A stretch of DNA of 28,357 nucleotides from Discostella pseudostelligera (taxonomy: Eukaryota; Bacillariophyta; Thalassiosirophyceae; Thalassiosirales; Thalassiosiraceae), in assembly GCA_036940085.1 (NCBI GenBank), contig JALLBK010000639.1, positions 1 through 28,357 on the forward strand. Reading direction: 5' to 3'. The notes beneath the pieces are model-generated. The model worked only from the letters and a program-made list of their open reading frames with translations. It searched no databases and was not told the origin of the DNA. Positions 1 through 8,669 of the stretch are shown here, piece after piece (within the stretch, counting starts at the first letter, position 1; each line of letters starts with the position of its first letter). A program made the translations under genes and the position numbers.

Positions 1-94
1 GTGCCAAATGCACCATCATTATTGAGCAGCCTACCACTTCCCATTGCATCATAGGAGGACTCTATTAGCTTTAGTAAAGGCAGGTAATCTAACC
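1..94 (+). other. Upstream region of the ammonium transporter gene
   Basis: This is 94 bases before the first in-frame ATG of the transporter. The reading frame stays open back to a TTG at 44, but no ATG occurs in that frame here. A eukaryotic start at 95 in the good context AACCATGTC is therefore preferred. The stretch is probably 5' UTR, or it could hold the end of an upstream intron. Nothing else is recognisable. Confidence 0.5.
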
Positions 95-1777
95 ATGTCG
101 TTTGATCCAGTAGCCTTCTGCAAGGGAGCATACGAGGATGATTCTCTCGAGGCGGGATTATGCCTCTCGTTCGCCACGACGAATAAGCTCCTCATTGCTA
201 CTGGCGTCGGTGGCGGCGACAATGGCGGCGGCATCGTATCATTTGAAGAAATCTCCACCGGCCTCAATATCTTCTTCCTCCTCTTCGCTGCCTCCTTCAT
301 CTTCATGATGCAGACTGGTTTTGCCATGCTATGTGCTGGCTCGATACGACAGAAGAATGTCAAGAATATCATGCTCAAGAATATTCTTGATTCATGTATT
401 GGCGCTATTGGATTCTGGAGTGTCGGTTACGCATTTGCATTTGGTGGCGCCTCTCCCGATACAAAATCATTTATTGGGTATGAAGGTTTCTTCCTTGCCA
501 ATGTCACATCCGGCACAGAGTTAATCTCATGGTTCTTTCAATTCGCCATGGCTTGTACTGCCGCGACCATTGTGGCTGGTACCGTTGCCGAACGATGCAA
601 GATGGAAGCTTACCTATGCTACTCCCTCTTCTTATCCGGCTTCGTCTATCCCGTCATTGTTCACTCGGTGTGGAGTGAAAGTGGCTTCCTCTCGGCCTTT
701 AATGATAATCCACCCTTCGGATGTGGCATGCATGACTTTGCCGGATCGGGGGTTATTCATTTGACGGGAGGTGTGACGGCATTACTTGCGGCCAAGATTC
801 TTGGTCCACGAATTGGACGATTCTACGATCGGAATGGTATTGAAATTGAGGATCCCAAGCCTTTCCCTCCCCATTCGGTGGCATTGCAAGTATTAGGAAC
901 GTTCATTTTGTGGTTGGGATGGTATGGATTCAACCCTGGATCGATTCTTACCATCTCGAGTATCAATAGTGGAGATGTTGCCGCTCTTGCGGCTGTCAAT
1001 ACTACCATTGCTGCTGCCTCTGGTTGTCTCTCAGCCATGCTCATTGATATGCTCATATACCGACGTGAAACTGGTGAGACTGCCTATGATATTACCATGG
1101 TGATGAATGGTACACTCTGTGGACTTGTGGCAATTACTGCGGGGTGTGCGACAGTCGCACCCTGGGGAGCAATGGTCATTGGCATCGTGGCCGGTTGGGT
1201 ATACTACTTGTGGTCAAATCTACTAGTGAAATTCAAGATTGATGATGCCGTCGATGCTATTCCGGTGCATCTGGGAGGTGGATCCTGGGGTTGTATTGCC
1301 GTCGGTCTATTGTCGGAACCAACACGTACGGCCAAGGCCTTTGGTGATCATGGACATTACGGCTGGTTCTACATGTGGGGGCAGGGTTCGGGTGATGGAA
1401 GACTATTGGCGGCTCAAATTTGTGGTGTACTTTGGATTATTACTTGGGTATGTGCCATTATGACACCATTATTTTTACTTCTCAAACAATTGGATTTGTT
1501 CCGTGTCGATGAACTCGAGGAGGAGGTGGGATGTGATTTTTCACACCACAAGGGTTTCGCGTACGATTCGTCAGGAGTGCCTGACGATGATACTCTTGAG
1601 AAATTCAAATTGGATCGGTCGGCTCATCAATTGGAGATTAGTCAACGAAGAGGAACTCCGGCAAAACCCAAAAATAATGGAGAGAGAAAGCCGAAATCGG
1701 TGGTGCCCAGTGATGCAGAGCAGGATGCGCCTGTGGTTGTTGCTGCTCAAGACCAGGCGGCGGAGGATGTTGCCTAA
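95..1777 (+). CDS. AMT1: Ammonium transporter, AMT1/Amt family
   Basis: This is a 560-residue polytopic membrane protein that moves ammonium across the plasma membrane. The sequence shows the Amt core: an early helix with QTGFAMLCAGSIRQKN, the family signature around DFAGSGVIHLTGG, GWYGFNPGS, and DDAVDAIPVHLGGGSWG. The two pore histidines of the family align with His222 (codon at 758) and His392 (codon at 1268). Eleven membrane helices are expected for the family and the hydrophobic pattern fits. The cytosolic C-terminal tail keeps the conserved G-C-D-F-S-H-H-x-G-F-A-Y segment; Ser483 (codon 1541) sits where plant AMT1 has the regulatory threonine (Thr460 of Arabidopsis AMT1;1), so phospho-gating between subunits is possible. 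The last ~60 residues are polar and low complexity. The start is the ATG at 95; the frame extends to a TTG at 44. No intron is seen. Confidence 0.95.
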   Translation: MSFDPVAFCKGAYEDDSLEAGLCLSFATTNKLLIATGVGGGDNGGGIVSFEEISTGLNIFFLLFAASFIFMMQTGFAMLCAGSIRQKNVKNIMLKNILDSCIGAIGFWSVGYAFAFGGASPDTKSFIGYEGFFLANVTSGTELISWFFQFAMACTAATIVAGTVAERCKMEAYLCYSLFLSGFVYPVIVHSVWSESGFLSAFNDNPPFGCGMHDFAGSGVIHLTGGVTALLAAKILGPRIGRFYDRNGIEIEDPKPFPPHSVALQVLGTFILWLGWYGFNPGSILTISSINSGDVAALAAVNTTIAAASGCLSAMLIDMLIYRRETGETAYDITMVMNGTLCGLVAITAGCATVAPWGAMVIGIVAGWVYYLWSNLLVKFKIDDAVDAIPVHLGGGSWGCIAVGLLSEPTRTAKAFGDHGHYGWFYMWGQGSGDGRLLAAQICGVLWIITWVCAIMTPLFLLLKQLDLFRVDELEEEVGCDFSHHKGFAYDSSGVPDDDTLEKFKLDRSAHQLEISQRRGTPAKPKNNGERKPKSVVPSDAEQDAPVVVAAQDQAAEDVA

Positions 1778-2680
1778 AAGAAAAAAGAGGCCGAGATTTG
1801 CTCCTCCATCGCATACTATTTAGATAGCATTCGTTCATTTGTTGGATTTGTAAAGAGTGTGGTGGACAACAAAAGTTGCTAGCTGATTCAAGTTTGTTTG
1901 ATAATCTGCATAATTTATTCATCGTTGGATTGATTTGCATTCTCCGTTACATCTCCTCTTTTCATCATCTCATTGACTTTGAACCATATGCAATCTGTGC
2001 TCGCAAGGTTGGGTGACGCTAATATTGTTTGTAGATGCTGACACTCGATGGTTGTTGGAGTAACAAACAACAACTTCATGTTTCATGTTGCACTTCCCCT
2101 GCCTCCGTACTTACTCCACACCACGTTGAATTGTTCAGTCTCATGTGATTTCATGTTATTGTCACTCATCTACGATGTTTGATGTTTGGTTTGCACCGCT
2201 TACTGGCACCAAGGTAGGTAGGAGACATCAATGTCCATCTATCATGTTGTATTTCCCCCATGGAGTGTACTCCCTTCCATCACACTGGTTACGTTGCAAT
2301 CCCCGTAAAAAATGAAATAGAGACTCTCACACCGGCTCTATTGCTATTGTTGCCATAGTACATCATTCTCGTAGAAAGTCTTTGGTATTGCAATAATGTA
2401 CAAAGAAGTTGATTGTAGCTTCGTTTGAGAAGGCCCACACCGAACAAGAAATCAGTCGAAGAGAGTGCAGCCATGAAGCGACATTGAGTTTCATTTTGAT
2501 GAGTACGAAGAGGTACGAAGTCTTCACAACGACAGGGCGTCTACCATGCCATGAATATATGAAATCTCATCGACAGCGGCCATCAACAAATGTATCGGCC
2601 GTCTGGAGTACCACCGAAACGGGAGAAAATCAGCCGAGACACCACCATTCATTGCTTTAGATGAAATTTATGGCTTCTTT

Positions 2681-3050
2681 GGCTAAGCGTAGAGAGACCG
2701 CCGATAGAAAACCAGACGTCGAAAGTCGCTGATAGCCGTATGATAAGTAGCGTGGGCCATAAGCTATCGTTGAGTGGAACGTCATGCCCGTAACTCGATA
2801 GGAAGGTGTTCGTATGGGCGGCGGCAGACGCCATGGAGTCGACGTTGGCGGGCGTCGGTGATTTTTGGCAAAGTGTAGGAGGACCGCCGACGTAAAACCA
2901 GAGGTCGAAAAAAGCAGCGGTCACCAGGTAAAGTTAGTGTGGGCCATAAGCTATCGTTGGCTGTAACGGGCATGGCCGTTACTCGATGGGAAAGTGTTCG
3001 TACGGGCGGTGGCGGACGCCATGGTCATGGTGTGTCGATCGTCGTCTGCC
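2681..3050. repeat. Degenerate tandem duplication, unit about 187 bp
   Basis: Two head-to-tail copies begin at 2681 (ggctaagcgtagag) and 2867 (ggcaaagtgtaggag). Matching anchors recur at constant spacing: gaccgccga at 2696 and 2882, the 21-base block gtgggccataagc...tcgttg at 2752 and 2939, and gacgccatgg at 2827 and 3015. The offset drifts from 186 to 188, so small indels have accumulated. Copy two fades after about 3024-3050. No terminal inverted repeats or coding capacity are obvious; it may be a relic of a mobile or duplicated element. Confidence 0.8.
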
Positions 3051-3120
3051 GGCGGCACGTGCCACGCGGAACTGATGGCGCTTCCACCTTCCACGTGGTC
3101 GCATGTACCGGTCGCAGTCA

Positions 3121-3132
3121 TTTGGCGGGAAA
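3121..3132. promoter_or_regulatory. E2F/DP-type site TTTGGCGGGAAA
   Basis: This is a perfect match to the canonical TTTSGCGC/GGCGGGAAA-type E2F-DP binding consensus, 426 bp upstream of the protease ATG. Binding is inferred from the motif alone. Confidence 0.45.
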
Positions 3133-3557
3133 TCCCAACTTGAACTTGCGGAGAATTCACAAAATGACTACGGTAGTCGTAAATTGAACGTTGGAATCAA
3201 TACAGGAATCCCTTTTGAGCCCTTTTGGCATCTGCTCACACATCATTTCCTACAGATTGTCTTTAATTTTCTCTGTGTCCAAGTGGGAAGATTCTTGCTG
3301 GCAGGTTCGCACCACAGCCACTGCCACCGCAGACGAGGACATGTCAGCCAAGCCGAAAGCAAGACAGTGCCAGCCAAGCCGATGCGACGATGTGCGATCC
3401 GAAGCCCCGCTCGAGAATCGTATCAACTCATCGTTGTCGTATCAATTGCACTCATAAATACTGAGGCAGGACGATATTATTATATCCGAACTCGAATCTA
3501 TTATCAATATCCTCCTCATATTTCCAATCAACATTCAATATTCATTACCAAAAGAAA

Positions 3558-5051
3558 ATGACAATGATGAATTCCCTCTTCATCACTATCCAACTATGCA
3601 TCCTCTCCTCTTCCATGGCCCTCCTCCGCGGCGGCGTCGGCGTCAGCAGCGTCAGCGGTGGTGACATCACTACCGATGCTCTCAATCGCAATTTGTTTTT
3701 GGGCGATGATGCACCGCCACTAGTCCCCACCTCCCGCATCATCGGCGGCTCGGAAACCTCCGTTGGTCAATTCAGCTACACCATCTCCCTCCAAGATCAA
3801 TACGGACACTTCTGCGGTGGCTCTCTCATTGCCAAAGATGTTGTCTTATCTGCATCCCATTGTCAGCATGGCGGACCAGGCTACAAGGCAGTCATTGGCC
3901 GGAGTAATCTCAACACTCTCACTGGAGAGGAAGTGGTGATTAAAAGTGAGATAGTGCACCCCAAATATAATTGGGCAACTACCGATTATGATTATATGGT
4001 ATTGATATTGGAACAGCCTACTACCCAAGATGTCGATATTGTTACACTATCAAGAGATGTAGTGCCAGTGGATGCAGAAGTGAGTGTTCAAGGATGGGGA
4101 GACACAGATCCCTCCGAGGATACATTGGTAATGTCTCCTCAGCTACAAACTACTGATGTGTTTATTATGGATAATGAAGAATGTGAACAAAGTTCAGGAA
4201 GTATTGGGGGGATAGCAGAGAGTTATCGAGGACAAATCACTGAGAATATGGTGTGTGCCCGCGATGTCGGGGAGGATAGTTGTCAAGGTGATTCCGGTGG
4301 ACCATTGGTGACACGATCTACCAATAGTGCTACGGGGGAAGAGGTGGATATGCAAGTGGGCATTGTGAGTTGGGGGATCGGATGTGCCAATCCGAACTTT
4401 CCTGGTGTGTATTCTCGCATTTCTACCGGGTATGATTGGATACGTGAGCAAGTTTGTAGAGATAGTGTCGATCCACCGGCGTCGTTTGATTGTGGAAATA
4501 CGGGGGGGGTTGGTGTGCCCCCGGTTGTTGGAGTACCTCCCGTGGTTGGTGTGCCTCCTACCGTCGTTGGTGTGCCACCCGTTACTGGTGTTCCCAACGA
4601 AAATTGGAGGACCATTGTCCAAGAAGATTTCACTACCGGATTTGGTATCTTCAATTCTCATCGCAATAACGCGTGGCATTATCTTTCCGCCAAGGAACGC
4701 AATGGGGTCGTTCGTCTCAATGAACGGAATGGTTTCATGTCTTTCCGTACTCGTCCTATTCCCTTCGAGGATGGGAGTGTGTACTCCAAGATTAAAGTGT
4801 CCTTTTCGTTCTATGCCATTGAACCAAGTCTCATGGAAGATATATGTTTGGATGGTTGGGATGATTCGGTATATTTGGGTGAAAAGTGTTTGAGCAGTAG
4901 TACTTCGAATATCTTTGAGGTGGCAGGATGGCAGGATGGTAGTGTTGAATTTGATCCATCGGCATTAGCACAAATGGTACGGATACGATTCCGCGTGGAG
5001 GGGAAGCAGGATATGCTACTGGATTCGGTGGCAATATCAGGAATGGTGTGA
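3558..5051 (+). CDS. Secreted trypsin-like serine protease (S1) with C-terminal extra domain
   Basis: This 497-residue protein starts at ATG 3558 (AAAATGAC) and has a hydrophobic signal peptide at about residues 4-22. A propeptide ends at Arg60, giving the mature N-terminus IIGG (61-64) typical of trypsin-type zymogens. The catalytic triad is His101 (SASHC in place of the usual TAAHC), Asp145 (DYDYM) and Ser246 (GDSGGP). Asp240, six residues before the serine, predicts cleavage after Lys/Arg. The S1 domain ends near residue 298. A hinge of GVPP/VVGVPP repeats (about 318-346) leads to a ~150-residue C-terminal domain beginning NWRTIVQEDF. That domain has a beta-rich pattern and two cysteines, and it resembles jelly-roll/concanavalin-like domains only loosely; I cannot name it. 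It probably acts outside the cell or in the secretory pathway, with the extra domain targeting a substrate or surface. Confidence 0.93.
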   Translation: MTMMNSLFITIQLCILSSSMALLRGGVGVSSVSGGDITTDALNRNLFLGDDAPPLVPTSRIIGGSETSVGQFSYTISLQDQYGHFCGGSLIAKDVVLSASHCQHGGPGYKAVIGRSNLNTLTGEEVVIKSEIVHPKYNWATTDYDYMVLILEQPTTQDVDIVTLSRDVVPVDAEVSVQGWGDTDPSEDTLVMSPQLQTTDVFIMDNEECEQSSGSIGGIAESYRGQITENMVCARDVGEDSCQGDSGGPLVTRSTNSATGEEVDMQVGIVSWGIGCANPNFPGVYSRISTGYDWIREQVCRDSVDPPASFDCGNTGGVGVPPVVGVPPVVGVPPTVVGVPPVTGVPNENWRTIVQEDFTTGFGIFNSHRNNAWHYLSAKERNGVVRLNERNGFMSFRTRPIPFEDGSVYSKIKVSFSFYAIEPSLMEDICLDGWDDSVYLGEKCLSSSTSNIFEVAGWQDGSVEFDPSALAQMVRIRFRVEGKQDMLLDSVAISGMV

Positions 5052-5422
5052 TTATGACAAGGGGATGAGACAGGGGTGTGAGATTAGAGAATTGGTAATG
5101 AATAATGTATGATTAGAGAAATGAACAACAATAGTTTTATGAACAGTCATCGTCTCCATTCGAATGAAGTGTAATCGGCGGATGGAGGTGGGTGGTAATC
5201 CACACCAGCACCAGCACCCTAGAAATTGATACTAACTTGCTCTGATTTGATGCAATGCACTGCAAAGTAGGGTAGTACATCTAAAGTAACCAAGGGATGT
5301 TACGAATACATGATAAGGAATTGGCAACAAATAATGTTTGATTATATGCCATGTGTGGAATCGTCTCCATAAAATGTGTAATCATCAGTGGATGAGAGCG
5401 ATGGCATTGAGAAGTACAATCC
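5052..5422. other. Intergenic region between two convergent 3' ends
   Basis: This stretch lies between the protease stop (+) and the stop of the coiled-coil gene (-), so it should hold both 3' UTRs. It contains a diverged direct duplication (listed separately) and no supported gene. Confidence 0.6.
5089..5395. repeat. Diverged direct duplication in intergenic DNA
   Basis: The block gaattggtaatgaataatg at 5089 recurs as gaattggcaacaaataatg at 5318. The following tcgtctccat occurs at 5150 and 5361, and gtgtaatc(a/g)... follows each copy. The copies span about 5089-5187 and 5318-5395. The offset falls from 229 to 211, so copy two has lost about 18 bases internally. Confidence 0.7.
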
Positions 5423-8263
5423 TCAGTAGTGCCATCCATCCTCAATACTAGATACCTCGTCATCATCTCGGGTTTCATAATTGTAATATCTACGACTTGG
5501 TGATGTCCCTACTCCGAAATAGTATTGTTCGTCACTGCCAATTCTTGCATCTGGTGGCAGTGGATACAATTCTGCTTCTCCGCGCGTGACGGGCATCCTA
5601 CTACGCTCATAATATCTCCCATTGTCGGAACGATGCTTTCTCTCATACATCTCTGCTTGACGAGGCTGATAATCCTCGTTCGAGCTGGGGGCACACCTCC
5701 TCCTTCTTTCATTATGTCGACGATGCTGTGAAGGCAATCTCTCGTTGATTTGTCTGGAATGGTGGTACGATTGTTTTGCCAACCTCCTACTACTCTTTTT
5801 GTCCTCCTTTTGGAGCATGCCAATCTGTTCATCTTTTTTACTGAGCTCCACTTCCAGCGTCTTTATCTTATCATTCAATTCCTGATCCTTCGCCTCGTGA
5901 CTCTTACAACTCGCCTCCTTCTCTTCTTCCACTTCCGCCAAAGATTCTTCCAACATGGCAATCTTGGCATTCAATGATTCGATCAAACTATCTTTCTCCT
6001 TGGTCATTGAATCCATCAATTTGGTAGTGTTCTGGAGTGATTGTGATATTTCGTTCTTGTACAATTCAATGTGCTCGTGGAGCATTGCTTTCGTCGAGAG
6101 AAGTTCATTTTCAGTTACTTGCAACTTTAGATCCTTTTCGTAAATGTTCTTTTGCGCACCTGCCAATTCTGTTTGAGAGGTGGCAAGTTGTTCCAACTCC
6201 TTGCTTAGTTCTTCCTCAAGTTCCGTCGTCTTGGCCTGCAATTCCGATAGGGAAGTTTCCTTCTCTTTTATATCAATTCCCATTTGAGATATACTCTCGT
6301 TGAGCATGGTGACGGTATCCAGATGTTGAATTTCCTCTTCCAACTTGGTAGCCTTACTTTGCTCTAGCTCCGTCTCTAGTGATTTGACACGACCTTCCAG
6401 CGCGGCAATCAATGCATCTTTCTCATTCACCGCTGCCTCCAATGACTGAATCGTCTCCTCCAAAGCCACGACAGTAGCTCCAGCCTCCTTCATGGCATGT
6501 CGAAACTGTTTCATTTGCTCATCCTGTCCTTTCAATTCATGCTCGGTCAGTTTGAGTTGCGTCTGGTACTTTTGTTCAAGTGCAACTAGTTCCATCGTCC
6601 TCTCCTGGAGTAGTTCTCTGTATTCTTGGAGACTTTTTAACCCTACCGACTTTTCGGCTGCTCTGACCTTTTCTTCCGTGCTGCGTAACAAGCTGCTGCT
6701 ATTATTTGTTGGGTGGAGGCGTTGTCCATCAATTTCGTCCAGCGGCAGACCCATCTCGGTCTCGTCCCAAACAACATCGTTACGAAAGGAGACTGGAGTT
6801 GCTGGAGATCTTCCTCCATTATCTTTAAAATTCTTATTGCCTGGACTCAATAGCGATGGCAACAAGAGTTGCGTCTTCACCTCCTTTGTTTTCACGTCCT
6901 TATTTGACGGTTCGACTTTTCCACTCCATTCGTCAACACTATCCGATAGACGGATGGTAGTACTTGGATTTTCCGGATGGGGACGACTCTTTGGTGTGCC
7001 GCTACTACTCCTGGTGGCATGACTTTTCTTAACGCTCGCAATTCGTTCCTCCAGTTGTTGGAGATATTGTTGCACTTTCGGACTTGTTTGCTCATGTGGT
7101 GCGGAGGATGGATGATTGGGCCATTCTGAATGAGACGATGGAGTGTTCACGACGGGTAGAGGTTTGTTATGCAATACTTCATCGAAATGAAATGTGGTTG
7201 TAGGGCGTGGAGAAGTAGTAGATTTGAGAGCTGGGGTGGATGGCAATGGCAACGAAAGTGCATGACTTGGATTGGATTTGGGTGTTTTCATTTGAGTATA
7301 ACCCGACAAGTCTGTTGGAGTTACGAAGAGACTGTGAGGATGGGAGTGACTCTGGTGTGCTGATAATTTGAGTTCGCTGTGCCGAGTTTGGCCTGCTTCT
7401 GTTTTGATGGGCATACTAACCCTTCCAGCCGACCAATCGTCCACATCCTGTCTACGTCCCTCCTCGATGAGCATTTTCTCATTGGATCGTTTCTCCGCAA
7501 CAGCAATACCAGCCGCAGCAATCACCCGGATCATGTCTTCATTGATGCCAAAACACTTTCGCAATGCATCTTCTACACTACTTAATTCACCGTTCTCTCG
7601 AGTATCATGCTTCTCTACATTCCGTATTCCATTGGTGAACAGTTGTCGAAAGTACGTTGAGCTTGCGTAGGGAGCCATTTTCGATATTTCGTGAAGTATG
7701 GAGAGAATGGATTGTTTGTTTGCATCATGATGGTGAGAGGATGATAACTGAGGTATCGTCGAAGGTCTATCATCACTTTTCCTTGGTGTATTTCTCTCAT
7801 GACGTGTCTCATCAATTGTCATTGAGTCAACTCTTGCTAACGGCATTTGCTTTTTCCCGAGACGATCATCCATGTTCTTGAAACGAGTTGCGGTACGAGT
7901 ATTTAGACGTGATCGCGGTCGAGGAGTGGAATGATCGTCATCAACGATTACCACTCTTCTGGCAGTGGCAGTAGCAGGGGCGCTACGATGTCGGTGCAAA
8001 GCCACTTGATTCAGTGTTGTCGTAGCATGAGCCTTGGCTGATGAAGGGCGTATCATTTCATCTATGTTATCAGCTGTAGCGGAAGCGGCTGAAGAAGATT
8101 CAGGATTGTATGCCTCACCGACGCTACGACCTCGCTGAACATTCCTTCTACCGCTACGACCAGTTACACTAGGACCACCCGACGAATGAAGTGCCGACTT
8201 CTCGGTTTTCTTCATTTCCGCCGCATCGATGACAGTGCCACCAACAGTGGTGAGAGAATTCAT
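5423..8263 (-). CDS. Long coiled-coil protein, unknown function
   Basis: This 946-residue protein starts at the ATG at 8263 (the frame runs back to a TTG at 8275). Residues 1 to about 540 are polar and low complexity, rich in S, T, P, R and H, with many SP/TP sites; a short helical patch SPKVQQYLQQLEERIASVKK lies within it. Residues about 541-824 form a long heptad-rich coiled coil (E/L/K/Q-rich). The tail is basic and tyrosine-rich (RSRRYYNYETRDDDEVSSIEDGWHY-like composition). No enzymatic motif is visible. Architecture of this type is common in cytoskeletal, centrosomal or vesicle-tethering proteins, but no family can be assigned. No intron is needed. A three-codon upstream ORF overlaps the start. 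Confidence 0.8.
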   Translation of the reverse strand: MNSLTTVGGTVIDAAEMKKTEKSALHSSGGPSVTGRSGRRNVQRGRSVGEAYNPESSSAASATADNIDEMIRPSSAKAHATTTLNQVALHRHRSAPATATARRVVIVDDDHSTPRPRSRLNTRTATRFKNMDDRLGKKQMPLARVDSMTIDETRHERNTPRKSDDRPSTIPQLSSSHHHDANKQSILSILHEISKMAPYASSTYFRQLFTNGIRNVEKHDTRENGELSSVEDALRKCFGINEDMIRVIAAAGIAVAEKRSNEKMLIEEGRRQDVDDWSAGRVSMPIKTEAGQTRHSELKLSAHQSHSHPHSLFVTPTDLSGYTQMKTPKSNPSHALSLPLPSTPALKSTTSPRPTTTFHFDEVLHNKPLPVVNTPSSHSEWPNHPSSAPHEQTSPKVQQYLQQLEERIASVKKSHATRSSSGTPKSRPHPENPSTTIRLSDSVDEWSGKVEPSNKDVKTKEVKTQLLLPSLLSPGNKNFKDNGGRSPATPVSFRNDVVWDETEMGLPLDEIDGQRLHPTNNSSSLLRSTEEKVRAAEKSVGLKSLQEYRELLQERTMELVALEQKYQTQLKLTEHELKGQDEQMKQFRHAMKEAGATVVALEETIQSLEAAVNEKDALIAALEGRVKSLETELEQSKATKLEEEIQHLDTVTMLNESISQMGIDIKEKETSLSELQAKTTELEEELSKELEQLATSQTELAGAQKNIYEKDLKLQVTENELLSTKAMLHEHIELYKNEISQSLQNTTKLMDSMTKEKDSLIESLNAKIAMLEESLAEVEEEKEASCKSHEAKDQELNDKIKTLEVELSKKDEQIGMLQKEDKKSSRRLAKQSYHHSRQINERLPSQHRRHNERRRRCAPSSNEDYQPRQAEMYERKHRSDNGRYYERSRMPVTRGEAELYPLPPDARIGSDEQYYFGVGTSPSRRYYNYETRDDDEVSSIEDGWHY

Positions 8264-8271
8264 GTTTCCAT
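8260..8271 (-). promoter_or_regulatory. Minimal uORF overlapping the coiled-coil gene start
   Basis: On the minus strand ATG-GAA-ACA-TGA runs from 8271 to 8260. Its stop overlaps the main start codon as ATGA (main ATG 8263-8261). If it lies in the mRNA leader, it would force leaky scanning or stop-start reinitiation. The transcript start is unknown. Confidence 0.45.
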
Positions 8272-8669
8272 CCAACTGAGGTCTCCCGAATTGTTGCTAT
8301 TGTTGTTGACGATTGAATAGGTTGGCATTGATATTGATAGTAGTAGTAGGTAGGAGTAGTATGGTATGTTGTGTAGTTGGATTTGGAGAGGAGATCAAAT
8401 AGCGATGTTTTAGACGAAATCTCTGTACCTATAATCGCCAAATCCTGAAGACGTTCAACGGACGTCTCCGCCAACTCAACGGCAGCTACAGTCCCCGCCA
8501 AAAGGCCTTCCACGTGGAATATTTTGTGACTCCAATTGCCAAGCGCCACGTGGATATTGTACCAATTCTCTCCACATCATTACTCTCTCCACTCTCCACC
8601 CTCCCCTGGATATCGTAGTACTATTCGTTAGGGATAGCCATGCTCCTTTCATTTCATCTTTCTAAGGAA
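8264..8669. promoter_or_regulatory. Leader/promoter of coiled-coil gene and 3' flank of sulfotransferase
   Basis: No gene is supported. Two CACGTGG boxes lie 36 bp apart (8511-8517 and 8547-8553), with an inverted TTTTGGCGGGG block at 8493-8503 (E2F-like) and a CCAAT-like sequence near 8532. The minus-strand frame upstream is open but begins only with GTG, so I treat it as leader. Confidence 0.4.

Larger units (their letters stand above)
1778..3557. other. 1.8 kb intergenic region between transporter and protease
   Basis: No gene is supported here. The first few hundred bases are AT-rich and are probably the transporter 3' UTR. From about 2681 to 3050 there is a degenerate tandem duplication, listed separately. 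A perfect E2F-type palindrome lies at 3121-3132. The final ~400 bases should be the protease promoter and 5' UTR. Several short open frames exist on both strands but show no recognisable domain or convincing codon pattern. Confidence 0.6.

Noticed and set aside
2081..2290. Possible second duplication (catgttg...ttcccc...tactcc at 2085 and 2243)
   Set aside because: Matches are too short and scattered to separate from chance.
2649..3160. Minus-strand protein encoded by the tandem duplication
   Set aside because: The peptides repeat only because the DNA does. Frames differ between copies and contain stops, and there is no recognisable domain.
3103..3561. 152-residue plus-strand ORF before the protease
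   Set aside because: It has no domain and odd composition, and it ends at the protease start. More likely promoter and leader.
4194..4679. 161- and 123-residue minus-strand ORFs inside the protease gene
   Set aside because: They are shadows of a well-supported coding region and lack any domain.
8169..8549. 126-residue minus-strand ORF upstream of the coiled-coil gene
   Set aside because: It starts only with GTG, runs into a different frame of the gene, and overlaps the uORF and CACGTG elements; treated as leader.
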